Shown here: one piece after another, positions 8,190 to 15,939 of the stretch | Layout of the letters: each line of letters starts with the position of its first letter | Numbering within the stretch: position 1 is the stretch's first letter | DNA from: Sphingopyxis sp. | GTDB taxonomy: Bacteria; Pseudomonadota; Alphaproteobacteria; Sphingomonadales; Sphingomonadaceae | DNA: 64,000 nucleotides | Reading direction: 5' to 3' | Assembly: GCF_016793825.1 (NCBI RefSeq) | Contig: NZ_JAEULM010000003.1 | Coordinates: 62,001-126,000 of the forward strand | Notes under the pieces: generated by a model | What the model was told of the DNA's origin: nothing | Seen by the model: only the letters and a program-made list of their open reading frames with translations | Databases searched by the model: none | Translations under genes and position numbers: made by a program

Positions 8190-8939
8190 TCAGGCGGCCC
8201 GTGCGCCGACGAAACCCAATCCCGCAGCGATCTGGATCGACTGCGCGCGGCCCGTCGCACCGAGTTTTGCCGCGGCATTGCGCAGGTGAAAGCGCACGGT
8301 CGATACCGACAGGGTCAGGATGATGCCGATCTCTCCGTCGGTCTTGCCCGCCGCCGCCCAGCGCAAGCACTGCACTTCGCGCCGCGTCAGCGTTTGCGGG
8401 ACCGTCGCGTTGCGCGGCCGGCCGCGCGCTTCATTGTGCGTCGCGACCAGTTTGAGCGCGAGATTGTGCAGATCGCCGGCGTGGCTGGCGAACAGCGCCT
8501 CGACGCCGACCGGTTCGCGCGAACACCAGAAGACCGCACCGACAAGGCCGCGCGGCAAGTGCACCGGCGCGATGATCGCTTCTCCGAAATTGGGCGTGTT
8601 TCTGGCCTGTTCGCAATCGACGGCGTCCAGCAATTCGGTCGACCGCCATGTCCGGAGCCGACCGTCGCTGTAGAAAAAGGGTTCGGCGACGAGCCGTGCG
8701 GCGGTCAGAAATGCGATCTGGAGCGCCAGCTTGCGATCGCGCCAATAGGCATAGTCGGGGTCGATCCAGCGGAAACTCGTCTCCGCATAGGGGCGCCCGC
8801 CTTGGTCCGCCATCGGCTCGGGATCGCCAAGGTCGGCCTGCGCGGCGATGAAGGGCAGACCGATCGTGTTGCCCGCATTTTGTACCGCGGCGACGAGCGA
8901 TGGGAGCTCGGCCCAGCATTTTGCCCGGTGATCCGTCAC
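8190..8939 (-). CDS. LuxR-family transcriptional regulator
   Basis: DNA-binding regulator of 249 residues. The C-terminal quarter is a LuxR helix-turn-helix (LTRREVQCLRWAAAGKTDGEIGIILTLSVSTVRFHLRN region); the N-terminal 160 residues look like an autoinducer-binding-type sensing domain, though I could not confirm the conserved acyl-homoserine-lactone ligands. The start is fixed by a strong Shine-Dalgarno, GGGAGGAGG, four bases before a GTG at 8939; ATG or upstream codons lack this. No luxI synthase is in the window, so it would be a LuxR solo. It is transcribed divergently from the TonB receptor at 9077, whose promoter shares the 137 bp between them and is the obvious target. Confidence 0.87.
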   Translation of the reverse strand: MTDHRAKCWAELPSLVAAVQNAGNTIGLPFIAAQADLGDPEPMADQGGRPYAETSFRWIDPDYAYWRDRKLALQIAFLTAARLVAEPFFYSDGRLRTWRSTELLDAVDCEQARNTPNFGEAIIAPVHLPRGLVGAVFWCSREPVGVEALFASHAGDLHNLALKLVATHNEARGRPRNATVPQTLTRREVQCLRWAAAGKTDGEIGIILTLSVSTVRFHLRNAAAKLGATGRAQSIQIAAGLGFVGARAA

Positions 8940-8943
8940 GCAA

Positions 8944-8952
8944 CCTCCTCCC
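8944..8952 (-). promoter_or_regulatory. Strong Shine-Dalgarno deciding the GTG start of the LuxR gene
   Basis: On the minus strand GGGAGGAGG lies four bases before GTG 8939. It is the best ribosome-binding match near this gene and argues against the upstream in-frame Met codons. Confidence 0.75.
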
Positions 8953-9076
8953 TTCATCCTGCCACAGGTGCCAGCTTGCCGCCGACCGCGCAATTTAGTC
9001 CTTGGGCAGCGTCCGGTTGCTGCGACGCTCGCACAAAGACGAGCCCCGCGACAAGCCGTTTGAGGGAGGATCAGTC

Positions 9077-11527
9077 ATGAAGACAATGCGAATTATTCTG
9101 CTGGCGGGCACTGCGGCCGGTCTTGCGATTGCGGCACCGGCCTTTGCCGCCGAAGAGGCCGGCGCGGACGCTGCGTCAGCCGAGGGCGAGATCATCGTGA
9201 CGGCGCAGCGCCGTGCTGAATCGATCAACGACGTCGGCATGGCGATCCAGGCGGTCGACGGTGCAACGCTGGAAAATCTGCGCGTCACCGACCTTCGTGA
9301 CCTGACTGCGGTCGCGCCCAGCTTTACCGTCTCGCAAAGCTATCAGGGCGTGCCGACCTACACACTGCGCGGGATCGGCTTCAACACGATCAACCTGTCG
9401 TCGACGTCGACCGTCGGTACCTATGTCGACGAAGTCGCCTATGCCTATCCGATCATGAACACCGGGCCGGTCATGGATCTGGAGCGGGTCGAGGTGCTCA
9501 AGGGGCCGCAAGGAACGCTTTATGGCCGCAACACCACTGCGGGGCTCATCAACTTCATCACTGCGAAGCCGACCGACAGTTTCGAGGGCAGCATCAGGGC
9601 CGATCTGGGCAATTACCAGACGTACAATATCGGCGGTCATCTCTCCGGTCCGCTTGGCGAAGGGATCGCGGCACGCATCGCCTTCCGGAGCGAGAACAGC
9701 GACAAGGGCTGGCAGGTCAGCAACACGCGCGGCGAGCGGCAGGGGGAAGTTCAAAAGCTGGGTGTGCGCGGCGCGTTGGCGATCGACCCTGCTGTCGGCA
9801 CCCATTTCGACCTGTCGGTGACCTGGTGGCAGAACAAGTCGGACACGGTTGTCGGACAGGGAATCGGCTTCACGCCGGCGACCAATCCGGTGACCGGCAC
9901 CAGCAACTCGCGCTTCTTCAACGCGCCGGGCCTTGCAACCTATCTTGCGGCGAATGCGCCGACCAAAGCGTCGCAGGCGGACTGGGCCCCCTATGCGCAG
10001 CGCTCGGCAGACATCGGCACGGGGCTCGGCCTCGATGGGCCGCTGGCGGAGGATAATCGCTTCTGGGGTCTCAAGCTGCGCTGGGATCAGGACCTTGGCG
10101 ACACGGCGAAGCTCGTCTCGCTCACCAGCTATAATGATTTCAAGCGCAACGCGCTGTCCGACTGGAGCGGCGCGTCGTATGAAATCCTGCTGCAGAACAC
10201 CGTCGGCCGGATCAAGAGCTTTGCGCAGGACGTGCATGTGGAGGGCGAGTCGGGTCCGGTGACCTGGCTGGTCGGCGCCTATTACGCCAATGACCGGATC
10301 ATCGATTCCAACCGCACCATGCTGGGCCAGAACGCCAATGTCGGGCTGATCCGCGCGGCAGGTGCGCCCTTGCTTGCCAGCCCGATCTTCAACTCGGGCG
10401 GCTATACGCTGGCCCAGCTTCAGCAAGCCTTCCGCACCTATGAGGATTTCGGCCGCATCCGTACCAGGACCTGGAGTGTCTTCGCGAACGCCGACTGGGA
10501 GCTTGGCGATCAGTTCAAGATCAGCGGCGGGCTCCGCTACACCGAGGACAAGCAGCGCTACAACGGCTGTTCGCGTGACTTCAACGGCAATATGTTGCCC
10601 AACGTCAACGTCGTGAACCGGGCGCTGTACCTCCAGACCTATGGGGTCCTCGCGGCGCCGATTTCGCAGGGGCAGTGCAATACCTTCGACCCCGTGACCG
10701 GGACGTTCGGCGAAGTCCGATCGACCCTTGACGAGAATAATGTCGCGTGGCGCGTCGCGTTCAACTGGACGCCGAATTCCGACACGCTGGTCTATTCGTC
10801 GGTCTCGCGCGGCTATAAATCGGGGACGACGCCAATCAATGCGGCGAACCTTGCGCGGCAGAATGCGCCGGTGACCCAGGAAAAACTGACCGCCTATGAA
10901 GTCGGCATCAAGGCCACGCTCGCCGACCGCGCAGTGCAGGCCAACCTGTCGGCTTTCTATTATGATTATGCCGACAAGCAGATCAGCACCTATTTCGCGG
11001 ACCCGATCTACACGGCGTTGTCGCGGCTCGACAATGTGCCGAAGTCGAAGGCCTATGGCGTCGAGGGCGAATTGACGGTCCGACCGGCGACGGGGTTGAC
11101 GCTGGCGGCGAACGCGCTGTGGCTGAAGACGCGGATCAATGATTACAACGGGACCAACGCGGCCGGACAGGCGCAAAATTTCGACGGCGCTGAATTCATC
11201 TACAGCCCCGAATTCCAGGGTAGCCTGACGCTCGCCTATGATGCGCCGGTCAGCGATACGCTGAACCTCACCGGCGCGGTGAGCGCGCGGTATCAGAGCA
11301 AGTCGAACACGATCTTCGAGGATCTCGACCTGTACAAGGTCGATGCCTATGGCACGGTCAACGCGAGCCTGGGACTCAAGAGCGAAAGTGGCTGGTCGGT
11401 GTCGCTCTGGGCGAAGAACCTGTTCGACAAATATTATTGGTCGGCGGTTGCCAGCAACGCCAATGTGGTGGTGCGCTTCCCCAATCCGCCGCGCACCTAT
11501 GGCCTGACATTAGGCTTCGACTTCTGA
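9077..11527 (+). CDS. TonB-dependent outer-membrane receptor
   Basis: Outer-membrane active transporter of 816 residues. It has a signal peptide (residues 1-24, ending PAFA), a TonB-box-like EGEIIVTAQRR just after it, a plug domain with RVEVLKGPQGTLYGRNTTAGLINFITAKP, and a long 22-strand barrel ending in the terminal aromatic (GLTLGFDF). The closest style is the large sphingomonad receptor family for organic nutrients rather than iron chelates; no Fur box was seen upstream. ATG 9077 has GGGAGGA at a good distance. The gene is followed 15 bp later by a DUF2236 oxygenase, probably in one operon, and is divergent from a LuxR regulator. Confidence 0.94.
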   Translation: MKTMRIILLAGTAAGLAIAAPAFAAEEAGADAASAEGEIIVTAQRRAESINDVGMAIQAVDGATLENLRVTDLRDLTAVAPSFTVSQSYQGVPTYTLRGIGFNTINLSSTSTVGTYVDEVAYAYPIMNTGPVMDLERVEVLKGPQGTLYGRNTTAGLINFITAKPTDSFEGSIRADLGNYQTYNIGGHLSGPLGEGIAARIAFRSENSDKGWQVSNTRGERQGEVQKLGVRGALAIDPAVGTHFDLSVTWWQNKSDTVVGQGIGFTPATNPVTGTSNSRFFNAPGLATYLAANAPTKASQADWAPYAQRSADIGTGLGLDGPLAEDNRFWGLKLRWDQDLGDTAKLVSLTSYNDFKRNALSDWSGASYEILLQNTVGRIKSFAQDVHVEGESGPVTWLVGAYYANDRIIDSNRTMLGQNANVGLIRAAGAPLLASPIFNSGGYTLAQLQQAFRTYEDFGRIRTRTWSVFANADWELGDQFKISGGLRYTEDKQRYNGCSRDFNGNMLPNVNVVNRALYLQTYGVLAAPISQGQCNTFDPVTGTFGEVRSTLDENNVAWRVAFNWTPNSDTLVYSSVSRGYKSGTTPINAANLARQNAPVTQEKLTAYEVGIKATLADRAVQANLSAFYYDYADKQISTYFADPIYTALSRLDNVPKSKAYGVEGELTVRPATGLTLAANALWLKTRINDYNGTNAAGQAQNFDGAEFIYSPEFQGSLTLAYDAPVSDTLNLTGAVSARYQSKSNTIFEDLDLYKVDAYGTVNASLGLKSESGWSVSLWAKNLFDKYYWSAVASNANVVVRFPNPPRTYGLTLGFDF

Positions 11528-11542
11528 GGGAGTGCGAACAGA

Positions 11543-12436
11543 GTGCGACAAGGCGGTCTCGATACGTATCTGGGTACGGAAATCGACTTCTCGTCGCCGG
11601 TCGGTGAGCCTGCCTTGTTGTCGCCGGACAGCGTTCAGTGGCGGGTCTACAAGAATCCGATCGCGCTCGGCATTGGAGGGATCGCCGCCGTCCTGCTCGA
11701 GTTCGCCGAACCACGAATCCGTTCGGGGGTGTGGGATCATTCGACCTACAAGGTCGATCCGATCGGCCGGTCGCGCCGCACCGGCCTTGTCGCGATGCTT
11801 GCCTGCTACGGTCCCGCCAGCGTCGCGAAGGAGGTGATTGGCAAGGTCAACCGGATGCACGCGCAGGTAAAGGGCAAAACGCCGGCGGGTGAGGCGTATC
11901 GCGCGCTCGACCCGGAGCTGCTCGATTGGGTTGCCGCCACCGCCTCCTATGGCTTCCTGATGGCCTACGACCGTTTCGTGCGGCCGCTGACGCCGGCGGA
12001 CAAGGACCGGTTCTTGCGCGATGGCGATGCGATCGGGCGTGAATTCGGCGCACGGCACACGCCGCCGACGATCGATGCGTTCATGGCGATGATGGCCATT
12101 TTGGAACAGCGCTTCGAGCCGCACCCGATCCTGTTCGAATTTCTCGCCATTATCGAGTCGGGCCGTGCTGCTCCCGGCGTTCCGCGTGCCCTGCACCGCG
12201 CCATTGCCCGGGCCTCGGTGTCGCTGTTGCCGCCATCCATCCGGCAGCGGCTGGACCTTGGCGCCCGTTACGACCTCTCGCGGCTCGATCGCTTTGTCTT
12301 GCGTACCGCAGGTCGTCTGGCCGACCGGCGCGTCGATCGGACGTCGCCGCCATGCCAGGCGAGCGTGCGGCTCGGTCTGCCGCACGATTTCCTGTTCAAG
12401 TCGCCCGCCGAGCAGGGCCGAATTCTGGCGCGGTGA
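11543..12436 (+). CDS. DUF2236 / MpaB-type oxygenase family protein
   Basis: Protein of 297 residues matching the DUF2236 family, which includes the latex-clearing haem-b rubber oxygenase Lcp and fungal MpaB. Visible blocks: LEFAEPRIRSGVWDHSTYKVDPIGRSRRT, then YGPASVAKEVIGKVNRMHAQVKGKTPAGEAYRALDPELLDWV and YGFLMAYDRF. The His in the RMHAQVKG helix and the RT pair are candidates for haem and active-site positions. There is no signal peptide. The start is GTG 11543, with GGGAG about 10 bases upstream, 15 bp after the receptor stop. Together they suggest import and oxidative cleavage of an unsaturated or isoprenoid-like substrate; that is inference. Confidence 0.82.
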   Translation: MRQGGLDTYLGTEIDFSSPVGEPALLSPDSVQWRVYKNPIALGIGGIAAVLLEFAEPRIRSGVWDHSTYKVDPIGRSRRTGLVAMLACYGPASVAKEVIGKVNRMHAQVKGKTPAGEAYRALDPELLDWVAATASYGFLMAYDRFVRPLTPADKDRFLRDGDAIGREFGARHTPPTIDAFMAMMAILEQRFEPHPILFEFLAIIESGRAAPGVPRALHRAIARASVSLLPPSIRQRLDLGARYDLSRLDRFVLRTAGRLADRRVDRTSPPCQASVRLGLPHDFLFKSPAEQGRILAR

Positions 12437-12583
12437 ATCAACATCGCTGCGGCCGGCCCCCGCTCGCCGGTACGGTCGCACGGCATGTCGAAATGCGATA
12501 CGCTATCTCCGAAGGCAACGAACCGATCATCGTGGCATGCGGGTGCACATCCGCTTTTCCCCGGTCGGTGCAAGGGACAGGAT

Positions 12584-13444
12584 ATGGGCGACAAGATCGC
12601 GCTCGTCGAGGCGGGCGGCACCAAGTTCATTGTCGGCGTCGGCGATACCTCGCGGCAAATCCATGCGCGCACCCGCATCGAAACGACGCGCCCCGAGGAC
12701 ACGATCCCCGCCGCGGTCGAGTGGCTCCGCGCGCGGGGAGGCGACTATGCCGCAGTCGGCATCGCGAGCTTTGGACCGCTCGACCTCGACCGTGCGTCGC
12801 CTACATGGGGCCGTATCACGCGCACCGCCAAGCCGCATTGGAGTGGCGCCGATATCGCGGGGCCGTTCGCGCGCGCGTTCGGCTGCGCGGTCGCAATCGA
12901 CACCGACGTCAATGGTGCCGCACTCGCCGAATGGCGTTGGGGCGCCGGGCAGGGCGCGGCGACGGTGCTCTATCTGACCGTGGGAACCGGCATCGGCGGC
13001 GGCGCGGTCGTCGGCGGTCGGCTCATCCACGGCCTCAGCCATCCCGAGATGGGCCATATCCGTATGCCGCGGCATCCCGCCGACGCGGACTTTCCCGGTC
13101 ATTGTCCTTTCCACGGCGACTGCCTGGAAGGGCTTGCGGCCGGTCCGTCGATCATCGCGCGGTGGGGCGTTTCGCTGTCCGACCTTTCCGCCGACCACCC
13201 CGCGCACGACATCATTGCCTGGTATCTCGCGCAGGCGAGCCAGACCTTTCGCGCTGTTCTCGACCCCGCGCGCATCATCCTTGGCGGCGGCGTCATGAGC
13301 ACGCCGGGCCTGCTGGATCGGGTCAGGGCTCATGTCGGCAGACTGTGGGGCGGCTATTTTCCCGGAAACCCCGACGATATCATCGTTCCGCCTGCTCTTG
13401 GCCCCGACACCGGCTTGCTCGGCGCGCTCGCACTCGTGCGCTGA
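12584..13444 (+). CDS. ROK-family fructokinase
   Basis: Sugar kinase of 286 residues using ATP to phosphorylate a hexose, most likely fructose. The N-terminal phosphate motif reads VEAGGTKFIVGVG, the catalytic Asp lies in IDTDVNGAALAEW, the glycine-rich loop is LTVGTGIGGGAVV, and the ROK zinc site is complete: GLSHPEMGHIRM followed by CPFHGDCLEGLAAGPSI, the form typical of bacterial fructokinases. The true start is ATG 12584 (AAGGGACAGGAT upstream), not the longer ORF from 12485. It stands alone between the oxygenase operon and the convergent D-aminoacylase gene, with no sugar transporter nearby. Confidence 0.9.
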   Translation: MGDKIALVEAGGTKFIVGVGDTSRQIHARTRIETTRPEDTIPAAVEWLRARGGDYAAVGIASFGPLDLDRASPTWGRITRTAKPHWSGADIAGPFARAFGCAVAIDTDVNGAALAEWRWGAGQGAATVLYLTVGTGIGGGAVVGGRLIHGLSHPEMGHIRMPRHPADADFPGHCPFHGDCLEGLAAGPSIIARWGVSLSDLSADHPAHDIIAWYLAQASQTFRAVLDPARIILGGGVMSTPGLLDRVRAHVGRLWGGYFPGNPDDIIVPPALGPDTGLLGALALVR

Positions 13445-13486
13445 CCTTGCTGGCCGCGCCGGAACGCCGGTGCCCGAGGGGGCGGC

Positions 13487-15184
13487 TTAGTGGCATGCCT
13501 TCCATCCCGGGCCACGGACGGCGCGTCCGGGGGTGGCCCCGCTCGGTTCGCCATTCGTCAGGACGGCCACGCCGTTGACGTAAACATCGCGCATTCCGAC
13601 GGCATATTGATGCGGCTTTTCGAAGGTCGCACGGTCAGCGACGGTTGCCGGGTCGAAAATCACGACATCGGCAAAATAGCCGGGCCTGAGCGCGCCGCGC
13701 TCTCGAATGCCAAGGTTGGTTGCGGGCAGCGACGTCAGGCGGTGGATCGCTTCTTCGAGCGAGATCAGCTTCTCGTCCCGGACATAGTGGCCAAGCAGGC
13801 GTGCGAAATTGCCGTAGGTGCGGGGATGCGAGCCAGATTTCAGAAAGACGCCTTCCGCCGATTGGGACGCGGCATCCGACCCGAAGCTCATCCATGGGAG
13901 CTGGACCTGCTTCCGAACATTGTCCTCGGACATCAGGAAGTAGACGGTGCCAACGCGCGATCCGTCCTCGATCACGAGGTTCATCGCGGTTTCTTCGGGC
14001 GATGTGCCGCGCATCGCCGCGACCTCGGCAAGGGTCTTGCCGGTCAGCGGTTTCAGCGCCTCGCTCTTGAAGCCGGTCAGGATCATCTTGTCTGCGCCGG
14101 CGCCCAGATAGAGATTCTCCCAGTCGCTGCCGGGTTTCTGCATTTCGGCGGCTACCTGCGCGCGCGTCGCGGGGTCTTTCAGCCGTTCGATCCAGGCTTC
14201 GAGCCCGCCCGATTGCACCCAGGTCGGCATTGCGGCGTCAAGCCCCGTCGCGCCTGCGGTATAGGTGTACATGTCGGTGGTGATGCGCAGGCCGTCGGCG
14301 CGCGCCGCTTCGATCTTCTTCACGACCGCGTCGAACTTGTCCCAGTTGCCGCGGCCCGCCATCTTGAGGTGATAGATTTCGGCCGGCGCGCCCGAGCGGC
14401 GCGCGATATCGATCAGTTCGTCGACGGCCTCTTCGAGCCGGTCGCCTTCGGATCGCATGTGACTGATATACATGCCGCCGCACTGTCCGGCTTCGCGCAT
14501 CAGGGCAACGAGTTCGTCGGTTTCGGCATAGGAGCCGGGCGCGTAGATGAGCGAGCTGCCGACGCCCAGCGCGCCCTCGTCCATCGCCTGTCGGACGAGC
14601 AGCTGCATCCGGTCGAGTTGTTCGGGTGTCGGGTCGACATCGTCTTCGCCAAGCTCGTGGACACGGACCGTCGCGGCACCGACGAAGCTGGCGACATTGG
14701 TCGCGATTCCTCGCCTTTCCAGATAGGCCAGATAGTCGCCGAGGCTTGTCCAATCGATCCGGTACTTGATGTCGCCCTGCCGCTCGGTCTCCTGCGCCTT
14801 CATCGTCGCGTTGAGCGGACCCATCGACCAGCCTTCGCCCATCACCTCCAGTGTGACGCCCTGGCGGATGTCGCTCTGACTGCGCGGGTCGGCAATCAGC
14901 GATTCGGTCGCCCAGCTCAGCATGTTGATGAAGCCCGGTGCGACTGCCATTCCGCGTGCCGATATCTCGCGCTTCGCCGACCCTTCGACCCGGCCAACCG
15001 CGACGATGCGATCGCCCCTGATTGCGACGTCGCCGGTGACGGGCGGTGCGCCCGAGCCGTCATACAGGGTGCCGCCGCGAATGATCAGGTCATAGGGCGG
15101 GGCGGCGGGGCGGGCCGCGACGGGCGCCGCGACCAGCAGCATGCCGCCGAGCAGCATGGCGCGAAGCGGGAGGCGCTCAACCAT
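13487..15184 (-). CDS. D-aminoacylase-like amidohydrolase lacking the HxH metal motif
   Basis: Secreted amidohydrolase of 565 residues in the N-acyl-D-amino-acid deacylase family, whose members release D-amino acids from N-acyl-D-amino acids or small D-peptides. Signal peptide about 1-24 (ending AAPVAA). Family features kept: YDLIIRGGTLYDGSG, DVAIRGDRIVAVG, YISHMRSEGD (H242), IYHLKMAG (H272) and SFGSDAAS (D437). Features changed: the strand-1 HxH is replaced by PGFINMLSW (83-91), and the NCG cysteine block reads EVMGEGW. One metal site is therefore altered or the enzyme is mononuclear. ATG 15184 overlaps the upstream regulator's stop by 8 bp, so regulator and enzyme are cotranscribed. Confidence 0.87.
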   Translation of the reverse strand: MVERLPLRAMLLGGMLLVAAPVAARPAAPPYDLIIRGGTLYDGSGAPPVTGDVAIRGDRIVAVGRVEGSAKREISARGMAVAPGFINMLSWATESLIADPRSQSDIRQGVTLEVMGEGWSMGPLNATMKAQETERQGDIKYRIDWTSLGDYLAYLERRGIATNVASFVGAATVRVHELGEDDVDPTPEQLDRMQLLVRQAMDEGALGVGSSLIYAPGSYAETDELVALMREAGQCGGMYISHMRSEGDRLEEAVDELIDIARRSGAPAEIYHLKMAGRGNWDKFDAVVKKIEAARADGLRITTDMYTYTAGATGLDAAMPTWVQSGGLEAWIERLKDPATRAQVAAEMQKPGSDWENLYLGAGADKMILTGFKSEALKPLTGKTLAEVAAMRGTSPEETAMNLVIEDGSRVGTVYFLMSEDNVRKQVQLPWMSFGSDAASQSAEGVFLKSGSHPRTYGNFARLLGHYVRDEKLISLEEAIHRLTSLPATNLGIRERGALRPGYFADVVIFDPATVADRATFEKPHQYAVGMRDVYVNGVAVLTNGEPSGATPGRAVRGPGWKACH

Positions 15185-15812
15185 GGAGGCTCATCAGCGA
15201 GTCCATGAGGCCGTCGTCGGCGCTGGAGCAGACCCCCAGTACGAGTGCTTCCTCGCACCCTTCAGCGACCACATAGGCGTGGCCCATCGACGAATCGATG
15301 TAGATGCCCTGACCGACTTCGAGTGTGACCGGGTCGTAGAATTCGCTGTGCACTTCGATCCGTCCTTCCAGAACATAGATGAATTCCTCGCCCTGGTGAT
15401 GAACGAGTTCGCCGAATTCGCTCGCGCTGTGGGCGCGGATGCGCGTCAGAATGGGGATCATCCGCTTCTGGCGCAGGTCGGTGCAAAGATAGTGATAGTC
15501 GTAATTGTCGGTCGTGACGCGCGCGGCGCGCTCGATCGTTCCGATGCTGCGGCGGCCGGTCACGCGCGGTGCGGCATCCTCTTCATCCTCGGCGAACAGG
15601 TCCGACATGCGAATCTGGAGTCGCTGGCTGAGCTGCTGGAGCTTGTCATAGCTCAGCGTCAGCCGGTCGTGTTCGACCTTTGACAGCGTCGAGACGGGTA
15701 TGCCCGATTTCGCGCTCATTTCCTTGAGCGTCCAGCCGTTCCGCGCGCGAATGCCTTTCATCACCGCGCCGAGCGTCGGCGGGCTTGATCGGTCCGCCAT
15801 CAGTTTTTCCAT
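15177..15812 (-). CDS. XRE-cupin transcriptional regulator
   Basis: Regulator of 211 residues with an N-terminal XRE/Cro helix-turn-helix (about 14-72: GAVMKGIRARNGWTLKEM, then SAKSGIPVSTLSKVEHDR) and a C-terminal cupin sensor barrel (about 130-190: LVHHQGEEFIYVLEGRIEV, GQGIYIDSSMGHAYVV). Such proteins commonly control amino-acid or polyamine catabolism and bind a small molecule in the cupin. Its ATG at 15812 lies 8 bp from a 21-bp sequence (15820-15840) that recurs at 18948-18968, each placed as a promoter for the rightward genes; this position would let it regulate itself and both rightward transcripts. It leads a two-gene unit with the D-aminoacylase. The ligand is unknown. Confidence 0.9.
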   Translation of the reverse strand: MEKLMADRSSPPTLGAVMKGIRARNGWTLKEMSAKSGIPVSTLSKVEHDRLTLSYDKLQQLSQRLQIRMSDLFAEDEEDAAPRVTGRRSIGTIERAARVTTDNYDYHYLCTDLRQKRMIPILTRIRAHSASEFGELVHHQGEEFIYVLEGRIEVHSEFYDPVTLEVGQGIYIDSSMGHAYVVAEGCEEALVLGVCSSADDGLMDSLMSLHG

Positions 15813-15819
15813 TCCAGGT

Positions 15820-15847
15820 TTGACAATTTTCTAATCAGGATCATTAT
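15820..15847 (+). promoter_or_regulatory. Promoter/operator copy 1 of the D-peptide regulon
   Basis: A -35-like TTGACA (15820-15825), 16 bases, then CATTAT (15842-15847) reads toward the serine hydrolase at 15940. Between them TTCTAATCAGGA is an imperfect palindrome (TYCTnATnAGRA). The 21 bases from 15820 match 18948-18968 at 19 positions. It also sits immediately upstream of the divergent XRE-cupin gene, so it probably serves as that regulator's binding site. Confidence 0.65.
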
Positions 15848-15939
15848 GTCCCCATCGGGCCAACGGATGTTGGCCCCTTGGTAAGGGTTCGCGCGGTTCG
15901 CTGCAAGGGTCAGAGAGCGCGCCGGCAAAAAGGGGGACG

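Noticed and set aside
8190-9076. Complete quorum-sensing LuxR/LuxI pair.
   Set aside because: No acyl-homoserine-lactone synthase gene anywhere in the window.
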